From contig DASWHD010000046.1 of NCBI GenBank assembly GCA_036393335.1, positions 1 through 21,957 of the forward strand: DNA of 21,957 nt, written 5' to 3'. Position numbers and translations under genes: made by a program. Positions 7,054 through 14,700 of the stretch are shown one piece after another. Below the pieces are notes generated by a model, which was not told the origin of the DNA, ran no database searches, and saw only the letters and a program-made list of their open reading frames with translations. This stretch comes from DASWHD01 sp036393335. Its GTDB lineage: Bacteria; CG2-30-53-67; CG2-30-70-394. Position 1 is the first letter of the stretch. Each line of letters begins with the position of its first letter.

Positions 7054-7947
7054 TCAGCGATCGTGGCCCCGATCCGGCTCCGCCTTTCCCTGGCGGCTGG
7101 GAGGCGAGGGCAGGCGTAGGCTGATCGCACCCTTGCTGCTGTGGACCAGCTCCGCGACACAGACGCGGTTACGGCCCTCGCGCTTGGCCCGATACAGGGC
7201 GCCATCGGCGCGGGAGATCAGTGCCTCCGCGCCCACCGGATGGTCCAAATCCAGGCAGGAGAGGCCGATGCTGATGGTGATCCGGCCCACGTCCTCACGG
7301 ACTGGGAAGAGGTGGCACGCCACCGTCTCCAGGAGACGATGGGCGAGGGTGAGGGCCTCCCCTTCCTCGGTGTAGGGGAGCAGGATGACGAACTCCTCGC
7401 CCCCGTACCGCGCACAGATGTCGCTCGCCCGCAGGCCACCGTGGACCAGTCGGGCCACCTCGCGCAGCACCGTGTCGCCGATCGGGTGACCGAAGTTGTC
7501 GTTCACGCGCTTGAAGTGATCGATGTCGACCATCATCAGCGACAGCGGTAGTTGGTGACGGCGGGCGGCGCGCAGATACTCCTCACAGCGGTCGAAAAAG
7601 TAACGCCGCGTGTACATGCCGGTGAGGTCGTCGGTGACCGAGATCGCCTCCAGCCGCAGGTTGAGCCCTTCCATCTTGTTGGCCTGAACCTGCGCCTCGC
7701 GCCGCTCCCGCATCACCTCGTCGAAGGCGCGCCCGAGGAGGTAGCCCGCGAGGGAGAGGATCACCGCCGTACCGAGGGTCATGTAGGCGTACAGGAGGAG
7801 ATGGGCGTGAATCTCCGCGACGACCTCCGCCGAACTCCACAGACCGCGCTGCGGGATCTGGAGCAACAGCCAGCCACCCGGAGCAGCGATCGCACCCAGC
7901 AATCCCCACAGGGGGCACGACCATCGCCGGGGAAATCGGTTGCTCAC
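7054..7947 (-). CDS. Membrane-anchored diguanylate cyclase (GGDEF)
   Basis: Makes cyclic di-GMP from two GTP; expected at the inner membrane. With the GTG at 7947 it is 297 aa: two hydrophobic segments (about 13-30 and 48-73), a short linker helix that could be a dimerising coiled coil (DEVMRERREAQVQANKMEGLNLRLE), and a full GGDEF domain. DDLTGMYTRRYFF and DIDHFKRVNDNFGH are in place, the active site is GGEEF (182-186), and an inhibitory RxxD I-site (RASD) lies five residues before it, so the enzyme looks active and product-inhibited. No periplasmic sensor domain larger than a short loop is present. The frame extends upstream to GTG (7989) and TTG (7998), but those codons lie in a TTGGGC/GCCCAA hairpin and encode a hydrophilic stretch, so I prefer 7947; the start is uncertain. 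It is a single gene between two RND systems, bounded by inverted repeats. Confidence 0.9.
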   Translation of the reverse strand: MSNRFPRRWSCPLWGLLGAIAAPGGWLLLQIPQRGLWSSAEVVAEIHAHLLLYAYMTLGTAVILSLAGYLLGRAFDEVMRERREAQVQANKMEGLNLRLEAISVTDDLTGMYTRRYFFDRCEEYLRAARRHQLPLSLMMVDIDHFKRVNDNFGHPIGDTVLREVARLVHGGLRASDICARYGGEEFVILLPYTEEGEALTLAHRLLETVACHLFPVREDVGRITISIGLSCLDLDHPVGAEALISRADGALYRAKREGRNRVCVAELVHSSKGAISLRLPSPPSRQGKAEPDRGHDR

Positions 7948-8042
7948 GATCGGGTCTTTCGGCCGCGACGAAAAATGGGCATTGGGCACATCGCCCAATA
8001 CCCATCGAGGTTATCGTGAAAATCTAAGCCACGCCCGGCCCA

Positions 8043-8260
8043 CATTTCTCACCGAGAATCGTGGCGAGCCCGTGCCAACGCCCGTAGATCCTGGCCGGCC
8101 CGCGGTAGGAGCCGAATCCCTTCGGCGACCCAGGCCCGCAGGGCCTGTTGCGCGGATCGCCGGTGCAACCGGCTGCCTATCCCTGGCGCGGACTCGGACG
8201 AGGACCCGGCCAGGAGATGCGGGCGGTTGCGCGGGCGCAGCAGAGTCATGGTGAGAAATG
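8043..8260. repeat. MITE-like element with 11-bp terminal inverted repeats (right copy)
   Basis: Begins CATTTCTCACC (8043-8053) and ends with its exact reverse complement GGTGAGAAATG (8250-8260). The interior holds three successive perfect small hairpins: GCCGAA/TTCGGC, CAGGCCC/GGGCCTG and GCCGGT/ACCGGC (8110-8174). No open frame of note and no transposase. The same element in inverted orientation lies at 6847-7047. No clear target-site duplication was found. It fills the space between the RND pump stop (8265) and the diguanylate cyclase gene, so any cyclase promoter must be in or next to it. Confidence 0.75.
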
Positions 8261-8264
8261 CAAG

Positions 8265-11200
8265 CTAAGCGCTCACCGGCCCCTCACCCGGCGGCGGGGT
8301 AGGCGGAAACGCGGCGTCGCGGGCCTTGGCCGCGGCGTCGGCCGCGCGCCTCAGCTTGGCCTTCTTCTTGGCCTCCTTGAAGACCCGCTTCTTGTTCCGC
8401 GCCTCCTCCTTGCGGAGATGGTTGTAGAGGTACACCGGCACCATCACCAGCGACAGCAGGGTCGAGGCGCCGGTCCCCCAGATGATCGAGGTGGCGAGAC
8501 CGTTGAAGATCGGATCCAGTAGGATGACCAGCCCGCCCACGAACACCGCCGCCGCGGTAAGGAAGATCGGCATGGCCCGCAGCGCCCCGGCGTCGACGCA
8601 CGCCTGGTGGAGGGACTCGCCCTCCTCGATCCGCTCCAGGGCGAACTGCACCACCAGGATCGAGTTGCGCACGATGATCCCGGCCAGGGCGATCATCCCC
8701 ATCATCGACGTGGCAGTGAACCAGGTGCCGGTGATCCAGTGCCCGGGCATGATCCCCACCAGGGTGAACGCGATCGGGGACATGATGACCCCGGGTAGGG
8801 TGAAGGAACGGAACCACCCCACCAGCAGCACCCACATGACCAGCAGCGCGATGCCGAACGCGCCGCCCATGTCGCGGAAGGTCTCGACGGTGATGTACCA
8901 CTCACCGTCCCACTTCACCGTGTACTCCTCCTCGGTCTCGGGCTGCAGGAAGAGGTTCTGCTTGACCTTCTCGCCGGACGGCGTGGTGATCTCGCTGATC
9001 GGGCCCCACATGTTGAACAGGGCGTACACCGGTGACTCGTTCTTCCCGGCGACGTCACCCACCACGTAGATCACGCGCTGCAGGTTCTTGTGAAAGATCG
9101 GCTTGTCTTCGATGGTCGACTCCACCTTCACCAGCTCGGAGAGGGGCACCACCTGCCCGGACGGGGTCGGTAGACGGATCGCGCGCAGATCGTCGATCGA
9201 GTTGCGCTCGACCACCGGGAAGCGCAGGTTGATCGGCAAGGGCTGCAGCTCCCCTTCGACGCGCAAGTACGAGACGTCCATTCCCGCCATGGCCACGCGC
9301 AGGGTCTTCACCACCATCTCCTGGGTGAGGCCGTGGCGCGCCACCTGTTCGGCGTCGACGACGATCTTCTCCTTCACCTGATCGTCCTCGTCGTACCAGT
9401 CGACGTCGACGACGTCCTGGGTGCGATCGAAGATGTCGCGCACCTGGCGAGCGACGTCGCGCTGCACCACCTCGTCCTCGCCGTAGATCTCGCACACCAG
9501 GGTGTCGAGGACCGGCGGACCGGGGGGCGGCTCGACCACCTTGATGCGCGCGCCATACTGGTCGGCGATCGCGTGCAGCGCCGGACGCATGCGCGCGGCG
9601 ATGGAGTGGTTCTGGTTTTCCCGGTACTTCTGGTTCAGCAAGTTGATCTGGATGTCCGCGACGTTGCCCCCGCGGCGCAGGAAGTAGTGCCGCACCAGCC
9701 CGTTGAAGTTGAACAACGAGGAGGTCCCGGCGTAGATCTGGTAGTCGACCACCTCGTTGACCGTGCGTATGTACTCACCCAGCTCCAGTGCCACGCGGGT
9801 GGTGTCTTCCAACGTCGTGCCCTCGGGCATGTCGATGACGACGTTGATCTCGCTCTTGTTGTCGAACGGCATGAGCTTGACCAACACCGCCTTGGTGGCG
9901 ATGAGCAGCATCGCCGCGCCCATCATGGCGGCGACGCCGAGATAGAGCAGCCACTGGTAGCCGCGGTGGTTGAGGATGCCACCGACCACGCGGCTGTAGA
10001 CGCGGTAAAAAGCCGTCTTCTTGGTGTAATCGGCCTCCTCCCCTGGTCCCCGCCGGTGGGTGGTCACCGGCTCGGGCTCGTAGTGCTCGAGGAAGCGGTT
10101 CGCACACCACGGCGTCACTACCAGGGCAACCACCAGGGACATGAGCATCGCCGCCGAGGCGTTCACCGGCATGGGCCGCATGTACGGGCCCATGAGGCCG
10201 CCGACGAAGGCCATCGGCAGGAGGGTCACGATGACCGTGAAGGTGGCGAGGATCACCGGCGGCCGCACCTCGTTGACCGCGTAAATGATCGCCTGGATCG
10301 GCGGCAGCCGCCGCATGTGGAAGTGACGGTGGATGTTCTCCACGTCGACGATCGGATCGTCCACCAGGATGCCGATCGACATGATCAGCGCGAACAGGGT
10401 CACACGGTTGAGGGTGTAGCCGATCGACCAGCTCCAGAAGAGGGTGATGGCGAGCACCACCGGCACCGCGATGCCGACCACCAGCGCGTCGCGCCAGGAG
10501 AGCATCACCCCCACCAGCAGGATGACCGACACCGTGGCGATCAACAGGTGGAAGATCAGCTCCGCCGCCTTGTGGCCGGCCGTGTGGCCATAGTTACGGG
10601 TGAAGGTGTACTGGACGTCGTCCGGCAGGATCTGCGAGCGCAGATCCGCGAGCTTCGCCTCCACGTCGTGGGCGAGGTTGACGGAGTTGGTGCCCTTCTT
10701 CTTGGCGACGCCGATGGTGACCGCGGGCAGGACCTTGTCGTTGGTCACGGGCCAGTCGATGGTCTTGCCGATCTCCTCCTCGGGATCGGCGTAGCGCGGC
10801 CCCACCCCCATCAGGACGTACTGCTCCACCTCGCCGGGACCGTCCTCGATGCGCGCCACGTCGCGCAGATAGACCGGGCGATCCGCGAACGTCCCCACCA
10901 TCAGGTCCCCGACCTCGCGTGCGGACTCGAGGAACGGACCGACCTCCACCAGGTACTCCTCATCCGAGCGGTGGAACTTGCCGGCTGGCATCGACCAGTT
11001 CGCCCCCTGGATCACCTGCGCGATCTGCAGCGGGGAGGTCATGCGGGCCGCCATGCGCCCCGGGTCGAGGAGCACCCGCACCTGGCGGCTGCGCCCCCCG
11101 ACGATGGTCACCTCGGCGGCCCTGGGGAGCTCCTGCAGCTCATCGGCGATGCTCTCCGCCATGCGCCGCAGCTCGTAGTCGCCGTAGTGGTCGCTGTACA

Positions 11201-11690
11201 GGGTGACGGCGACCTGCGCGACGTCGTTGATGTCGCGCAGCTTGATCAACGGCTGGACCGTCGGCCCACCGGGGGTCAGGGTGACGCCGCCGCCGGGGGC
11301 GCGGTCGATGTTGGAGTACAGCTTGTCGTAGAGCTGGACCAGGGAGCGCTGCAAGTCGGAGTTGACGTAGAAGCGCGCGGTGACGATCGCGAAACCCGGC
11401 TTGCACATGGAGTAGAGGAACTCCACCGGAAAGTCGTCGATCTGCCAGACGATCCGCTCCAACGGCTTGATGATCTGGGCCTCGATCTCCTTGGCCGAGG
11501 CGCCGGGCACCGGCACGATGATGTCCACCATCGGCACGACGATCTGCGGATCCTCCTCCTTCGGCGTGATGAAGACCGCGAACAGGCCCAGCACCAGCGT
11601 GGCGCCGACGAACAGCGGCGTCAGCTTGCTGGTGGTGAAGTAGGAGACGATCCGTCCGAGGAAAGTGTCGTCGGTCTTGTAGTTCACCAT
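8265..11690 (-). CDS. RND efflux pump, AcrB/HAE-like, substrate unknown
   Basis: Inner-membrane proton/substrate antiporter (1141 aa, somewhat longer than the usual 1020-1050). Family marks: an N-terminal TM helix, two large periplasmic loops, and the TM4 relay GILVDDPIVDVENIHRHF with D444 and D445. The position matching the AcrB TM10 relay Lys is Arg here (IVRNSILVVQF, R1008). An unusual segment of about 40 residues (SGEKVKQNLFLQPETEEEYTVKW, shown in part) precedes a late TM block. After the last helix comes a Lys/Arg/Ala-rich cytoplasmic tail of about 50 residues ending PPTPPPGEGPVSA. The methionine triad of CusA is not evident, so heavy metal is not implied. It starts 3 nt after the adaptor stop, so the two are co-transcribed. 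No outer-membrane factor adjoins; the TolC-type gene at 5227-6633 is the nearest candidate. Confidence 0.93.
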   Translation of the reverse strand: MVNYKTDDTFLGRIVSYFTTSKLTPLFVGATLVLGLFAVFITPKEEDPQIVVPMVDIIVPVPGASAKEIEAQIIKPLERIVWQIDDFPVEFLYSMCKPGFAIVTARFYVNSDLQRSLVQLYDKLYSNIDRAPGGGVTLTPGGPTVQPLIKLRDINDVAQVAVTLYSDHYGDYELRRMAESIADELQELPRAAEVTIVGGRSRQVRVLLDPGRMAARMTSPLQIAQVIQGANWSMPAGKFHRSDEEYLVEVGPFLESAREVGDLMVGTFADRPVYLRDVARIEDGPGEVEQYVLMGVGPRYADPEEEIGKTIDWPVTNDKVLPAVTIGVAKKKGTNSVNLAHDVEAKLADLRSQILPDDVQYTFTRNYGHTAGHKAAELIFHLLIATVSVILLVGVMLSWRDALVVGIAVPVVLAITLFWSWSIGYTLNRVTLFALIMSIGILVDDPIVDVENIHRHFHMRRLPPIQAIIYAVNEVRPPVILATFTVIVTLLPMAFVGGLMGPYMRPMPVNASAAMLMSLVVALVVTPWCANRFLEHYEPEPVTTHRRGPGEEADYTKKTAFYRVYSRVVGGILNHRGYQWLLYLGVAAMMGAAMLLIATKAVLVKLMPFDNKSEINVVIDMPEGTTLEDTTRVALELGEYIRTVNEVVDYQIYAGTSSLFNFNGLVRHYFLRRGGNVADIQINLLNQKYRENQNHSIAARMRPALHAIADQYGARIKVVEPPPGPPVLDTLVCEIYGEDEVVQRDVARQVRDIFDRTQDVVDVDWYDEDDQVKEKIVVDAEQVARHGLTQEMVVKTLRVAMAGMDVSYLRVEGELQPLPINLRFPVVERNSIDDLRAIRLPTPSGQVVPLSELVKVESTIEDKPIFHKNLQRVIYVVGDVAGKNESPVYALFNMWGPISEITTPSGEKVKQNLFLQPETEEEYTVKWDGEWYITVETFRDMGGAFGIALLVMWVLLVGWFRSFTLPGVIMSPIAFTLVGIMPGHWITGTWFTATSMMGMIALAGIIVRNSILVVQFALERIEEGESLHQACVDAGALRAMPIFLTAAAVFVGGLVILLDPIFNGLATSIIWGTGASTLLSLVMVPVYLYNHLRKEEARNKKRVFKEAKKKAKLRRAADAAAKARDAAFPPTPPPGEGPVSA

Positions 11691-11693
11691 GAC

Positions 11694-12878
11694 CTAGAAC
11701 CCTTCCATGATCGGGCTGCCGTCGGCCACCTCGTCGAGCTTGTTGAGGGCGATGCGCTCCCCGGGCTTGAGACCGGCGATGATCTCCACCTGGCTGTCCA
11801 CGCTGCGGCCGAGCCGGACGAAGCGCAGGTGCGCCTTGCTGTCCTCACCCACCACGTAGACGCCGGTGAACTGGTACCAGCGCTTGACCGCGTGCGCCGG
11901 AATGTAGATCGATTCGGCACCCTGGCCGATGGCGAAGGTGGCACGGCCGAACATCCCGGCCTTCAGTCCCGGCACCTCCGGGAGATTGACCCGCACCGTG
12001 TAGGTACGGCTCATCGGGTCGACCGACGGCACCACCTCGCTCGCGGTGAGCTGGTCGGCCCAGCCGATCGCGTCGACCTCCACGTTGACGGTCTGGCCCT
12101 TCTGGATGCTCACCGTCTCCTCGACGGGCACGGCGAACCGGTAGACGCGCTTTTCGATGACGAACACGGGATGGCCCGGCGCGGCGAGGTTCCCGACGTC
12201 CACCATCTTGCGCACGACGCGACCGTCAAACGGCGCCTTGATGACCGAGTAGTCCTGGTAGATCTCCGCCGTGCGTAGCCCCGCTTCCGCCTGCTTGCGC
12301 TGCGCCTCCAGGGCCGCAATCTGGGCCTCGGCCTGCAGCACCCCGGCCCGGGCCGCCTCGTAGCCGGCGTTCACGTCGTCCAGCTCCTTCTGGGTGAAGG
12401 AGCCCTCGGAGAACAGGCGATTGAACCGCCCGTGGTGGGCCGTGGCGGCCGTCAGGTTGGCCTGGGCCACCATCTTGCCCGCCTGGGCCACCTCCATCGC
12501 CTTGGTGACGCTGCGCACCGCCGCCTTCGCCTCGGCGAGCTTGGCGTCTACCTCGCTGTCGTCCAGGACGCACAGGACCTGGTGGTGGCTCACCTCGTCC
12601 CCTTCCTGGACCTTGACCTCCTTCACCTTGGCCATGAGCTGCGGGGCGATGCTCGCCACCTCGTGGGACTCCACCGTCCCCATGACCGAGACGGTGCGGC
12701 TCGGCGCGCTGGCCTCCACCGTCCCGAGCTTCACGTCCATGACCATCGGGGAGAAGTCGGGTGTCTCCCCGGCCTCCACCTTGTCCGGCCCGACGATCGG
12801 CAGGGTACCGCGATCCCAACCAATCATGAGGTAGATGGGAAAGACCAACAGGACCAGAAATTTCAGGGCAAACCGCAT
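11694..12878 (-). CDS. RND periplasmic adaptor (HlyD/AcrA family)
   Basis: Membrane-fusion protein partner of the pump at 8265-11690 (394 aa from ATG 12878). An N-terminal hydrophobic segment (FALKFLVLLVFPIYLMIGW) anchors it. A lipoyl half-motif (VMGTVESHEVASIAPQLMAK, then VKEVKVQEGDEV) precedes an alpha-helical hairpin rich in Ala, Glu and Gln, including FTQKELDDVNAGYEAAR. The second lipoyl half is YSVIKAPFDGRVV, followed by beta-barrel (VPVEETVSIQKGQTVNVEV) and membrane-proximal segments. ATG 12878 is chosen because GGGAGGGTGAG precedes it directly; a GTG six codons upstream (12896) is possible but lacks such a site. It is the first gene of a two-gene operon. Substrate is not readable from sequence. 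Confidence 0.92.
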   Translation of the reverse strand: MRFALKFLVLLVFPIYLMIGWDRGTLPIVGPDKVEAGETPDFSPMVMDVKLGTVEASAPSRTVSVMGTVESHEVASIAPQLMAKVKEVKVQEGDEVSHHQVLCVLDDSEVDAKLAEAKAAVRSVTKAMEVAQAGKMVAQANLTAATAHHGRFNRLFSEGSFTQKELDDVNAGYEAARAGVLQAEAQIAALEAQRKQAEAGLRTAEIYQDYSVIKAPFDGRVVRKMVDVGNLAAPGHPVFVIEKRVYRFAVPVEETVSIQKGQTVNVEVDAIGWADQLTASEVVPSVDPMSRTYTVRVNLPEVPGLKAGMFGRATFAIGQGAESIYIPAHAVKRWYQFTGVYVVGEDSKAHLRFVRLGRSVDSQVEIIAGLKPGERIALNKLDEVADGSPIMEGF

Positions 12879-13189
12879 CTCACCCTCCCTGTGCACGTGC
12901 TGGAGACGTACCCAGCACCGGCAAAAAATGGATTCCGACTACGCCCGCCAGCGAATCGTTCGCGAAAGTCTGGCAAATAGCTCCCAAAAAGATCAAGAAG
13001 ATCAATCTATTAGCGCTGTGCCCGACGCACCGCAGGGACACTTTTGGTTGTCACCCGACCCCACCGCCGCCGCCCCCCCTCAACACGCATCACTCGTTGG
13101 AGAGCCAACCGCTCAACATAGGTTGCAGTAAATTTAATCGGAATGGTGCTGCGGGCCTAGCCACCCGCGTCGTCCGACGGACCGGCACC
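12879..13189. other. Intergenic region with the probable promoter of the second RND operon
   Basis: About 310 bp without a supported gene. The part near 12970-13010 is clearly more AT-rich than its surroundings and contains, on the minus strand, a tandem TTGATCTTCTTGATCT and a downstream GCTATT that could be -35 and -10 elements 18 nt apart; this is a weak call. A short GCGAA-TCG-TTCGC hairpin (12951-12963) lies between that and the adaptor gene and could be an operator. Just after the pgi stop are two weak 5-bp stems (about 13151-13184) without a T-run, so no confident terminator. Confidence 0.3.
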
Positions 13190-14554
13190 TCACGCCGCGC
13201 CCTCCTCCCCCACCGGCAGCGAGCCCACCGCCGGCACCTGTCCCTGATACTGCTGCCACTCGGCCTGCTCCGCGAACCGCGCCTCGGGCTTGCCGAGCAG
13301 GGCGAACATCGCCTGTTTGTACGCCTCCACGCCAGGTTGGGTGAAGGGATCGACGCCGAGCAGGTAACCGCCCATGGCCACCGCCCGCTCGAAGAAGGCG
13401 AACAGCGCCCCGAGATGGTGCGGGTCGCGCCGCTCCAGACGCACGGTCATGTTCGGCACGCCGCCCCGCAGGTGGGCGAAGCGGGTCGCCTCCAGCGCGG
13501 CGCGGTTGACCTCCGCCACGTCGCGGCCGGCCAGGTAGTTGAGGCCGTCGAGGTCGTCCGGGTCGGGGGGGATCGCCACGCCGGCGGCCGGCCGGTCCAC
13601 GGCGAGGAAGGTCTCGAAGACATTGCGCGGTCCATCCTGCAGCCACTGGCCGAGGGAATGCAGGTCGGTGGTGTACTGCACCCGGGCCGGGAATAGCCCC
13701 ATCCCGTCCTTGCCCTCGCTCTCGCCGAACAGTTGCTGCCACCATTCGCAGACCGAACCCAGCAGGGCCGACTGGGCTGCCAGGACCTCGATCCGCTTGC
13801 CCGTCTGGAACAGGGCGGTGCGTGCCGCGGCGTAGCGGTAGGGGAGGTATTCGGGATCGGGCGCGGCCGCGGTCATCACCGCCCGCGCGCCGGCCACCAG
13901 GCCGGCGATGTCCACGCCGGCGGCGGCAATCGGCACCAGCCCCACGGGGGTGAGCACCGAGAACCGCCCACCCACGTCGTCGGGAATGACGAAGGTCTCG
14001 TAGCCTTCCTGGTCCGCCAGGGTGCGCAAGGCACCGCGCGCGGCATCGGTGACCGCGACGATCCGCCCCGCCGTACCCTTCCGGCCATGGCGCCGCATCA
14101 GCTCGTCGCGCAGCAGACGGAAGGCCACTGCGGTCTCGGTGGTCGTGCCCGACTTGCTGATCACCACGACGCTGAACTCGGTCTCGCGCAACTCCGCCAT
14201 GAGCAGGGCCAGGGCCTCGGGGTCGACGTGGTGGCCGGCGTAGCGGATCCGCGCCCCGCCGGGACCCGGCAGGGCGTCGATGGTCGCCCGCGCCCCGAGG
14301 TACGAGCCACCGATGCCGGCCACCACGCAGATCGGCGCCAGACTGCGCAGCCGTTCACCGCAGGCCGCCTGGGCCGCCAGCTCGGCATCGGTGATGCGTT
14401 GCGGAAGGTCACGCCAGCCGAGGTAACCACGGCCGGGCCGGGGGTCGGCGCCGGTCTCGATCCAGCGGTGCACCTCCGGCACGCGCTCCAGCAGGGCGGA
14501 GAGATTGGACCCGGCGAGGGCCTGCTGGGCGTTGGTCAGGTCGAGGGTGAGCAT
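13190..14554 (-). CDS. pgi: Glucose-6-phosphate isomerase, short (Bacillus-like) type
   Basis: Interconverts glucose 6-phosphate and fructose 6-phosphate in the cytosol (454 aa). Seen: the phosphate-binding SIS-fold motifs IGGSYLGARA (81-90) and VISKSGTTTET (131-141), GRFSVLTPVGLVPIA (196-210), catalytic-region LFGESEGKDG (275-284) with H299 in DLHSLGQ, and the C-terminal signature GGYLLGVDPFTQPGVEAYK with catalytic K413. The length of about 450 aa matches the Bacillus/Thermotoga-type enzyme, not the roughly 550-aa enzyme of E. coli. No Shine-Dalgarno is seen; its leader lies in a G/C-skewed repeat. It is the last gene of a likely pyk-ROK kinase-pgi group on the same strand, separated by 110-140 bp gaps filled with repeats. 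Confidence 0.95.
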   Translation of the reverse strand: MLTLDLTNAQQALAGSNLSALLERVPEVHRWIETGADPRPGRGYLGWRDLPQRITDAELAAQAACGERLRSLAPICVVAGIGGSYLGARATIDALPGPGGARIRYAGHHVDPEALALLMAELRETEFSVVVISKSGTTTETAVAFRLLRDELMRRHGRKGTAGRIVAVTDAARGALRTLADQEGYETFVIPDDVGGRFSVLTPVGLVPIAAAGVDIAGLVAGARAVMTAAAPDPEYLPYRYAAARTALFQTGKRIEVLAAQSALLGSVCEWWQQLFGESEGKDGMGLFPARVQYTTDLHSLGQWLQDGPRNVFETFLAVDRPAAGVAIPPDPDDLDGLNYLAGRDVAEVNRAALEATRFAHLRGGVPNMTVRLERRDPHHLGALFAFFERAVAMGGYLLGVDPFTQPGVEAYKQAMFALLGKPEARFAEQAEWQQYQGQVPAVGSLPVGEEGAA

Positions 14555-14563
14555 GGTGGCCGA

Positions 14564-14700
14564 GGGATGGGGGGTGGGAGACGCGGGGTGGGGGGAAAGA
14601 TGAGTGCGCAGCGACCGCCACCGATCTCAGCCAAAGATGCCAGTCCGCACGGCTGGCATCCACCCCCTCATCCCCCACCCCCCATTCCCCGCACCCCATC
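14564..14700. repeat. G-rich/C-rich inverted repeat with central hairpin (copy A)
   Basis: The left G-rich arm starts at about 14564 (GATGGGGGGTGGGAGACG) and the right C-rich arm lies at about 14661-14700; over 27 positions I count 21 matches. Between them is a perfect 8-bp hairpin, GATGCCAG/CTGGCATC (14636-14643 with 14653-14660). The same plan (G arm, spacer, perfect hairpin, CATCCACCCC, C arm) is seen at 15605-15742. The right arm covers the end of the ROK kinase gene and encodes its last residues. The left arm occupies the pgi leader. Runs of G could form quadruplexes. Confidence 0.65.

Noticed and set aside
8265..8305. Possible sixth copy of the GC-rich coding repeat at the end of the second RND pump (PPTPPPGEGP)
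   Set aside because: Only one half resembles the family and the palindrome is not clear; noted as a degenerate possibility only.
9333..12278. A 981-codon open frame on the plus strand opposite the second RND pump and adaptor
   Set aside because: It is a mirror of GC-rich codon bias in the true minus-strand genes. The product is dominated by His, Asp, Arg, Gly and Val without domains, while the opposite strand encodes clear RND proteins.
12989..13006. Short direct repeat AAGATCAAGAAGATCAAT considered as a CRISPR-like or iteron array
   Set aside because: Only two 9-nt units, with no regular spacers and no associated genes; at most a promoter or operator element.
12929..13131. Small plus-strand open frame beginning MDSDYARQRIVRESLANSS
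   Set aside because: No ribosome site, no recognisable domain, and it lies in the likely promoter region of the divergent RND operon. It could be real but the sequence does not support it.
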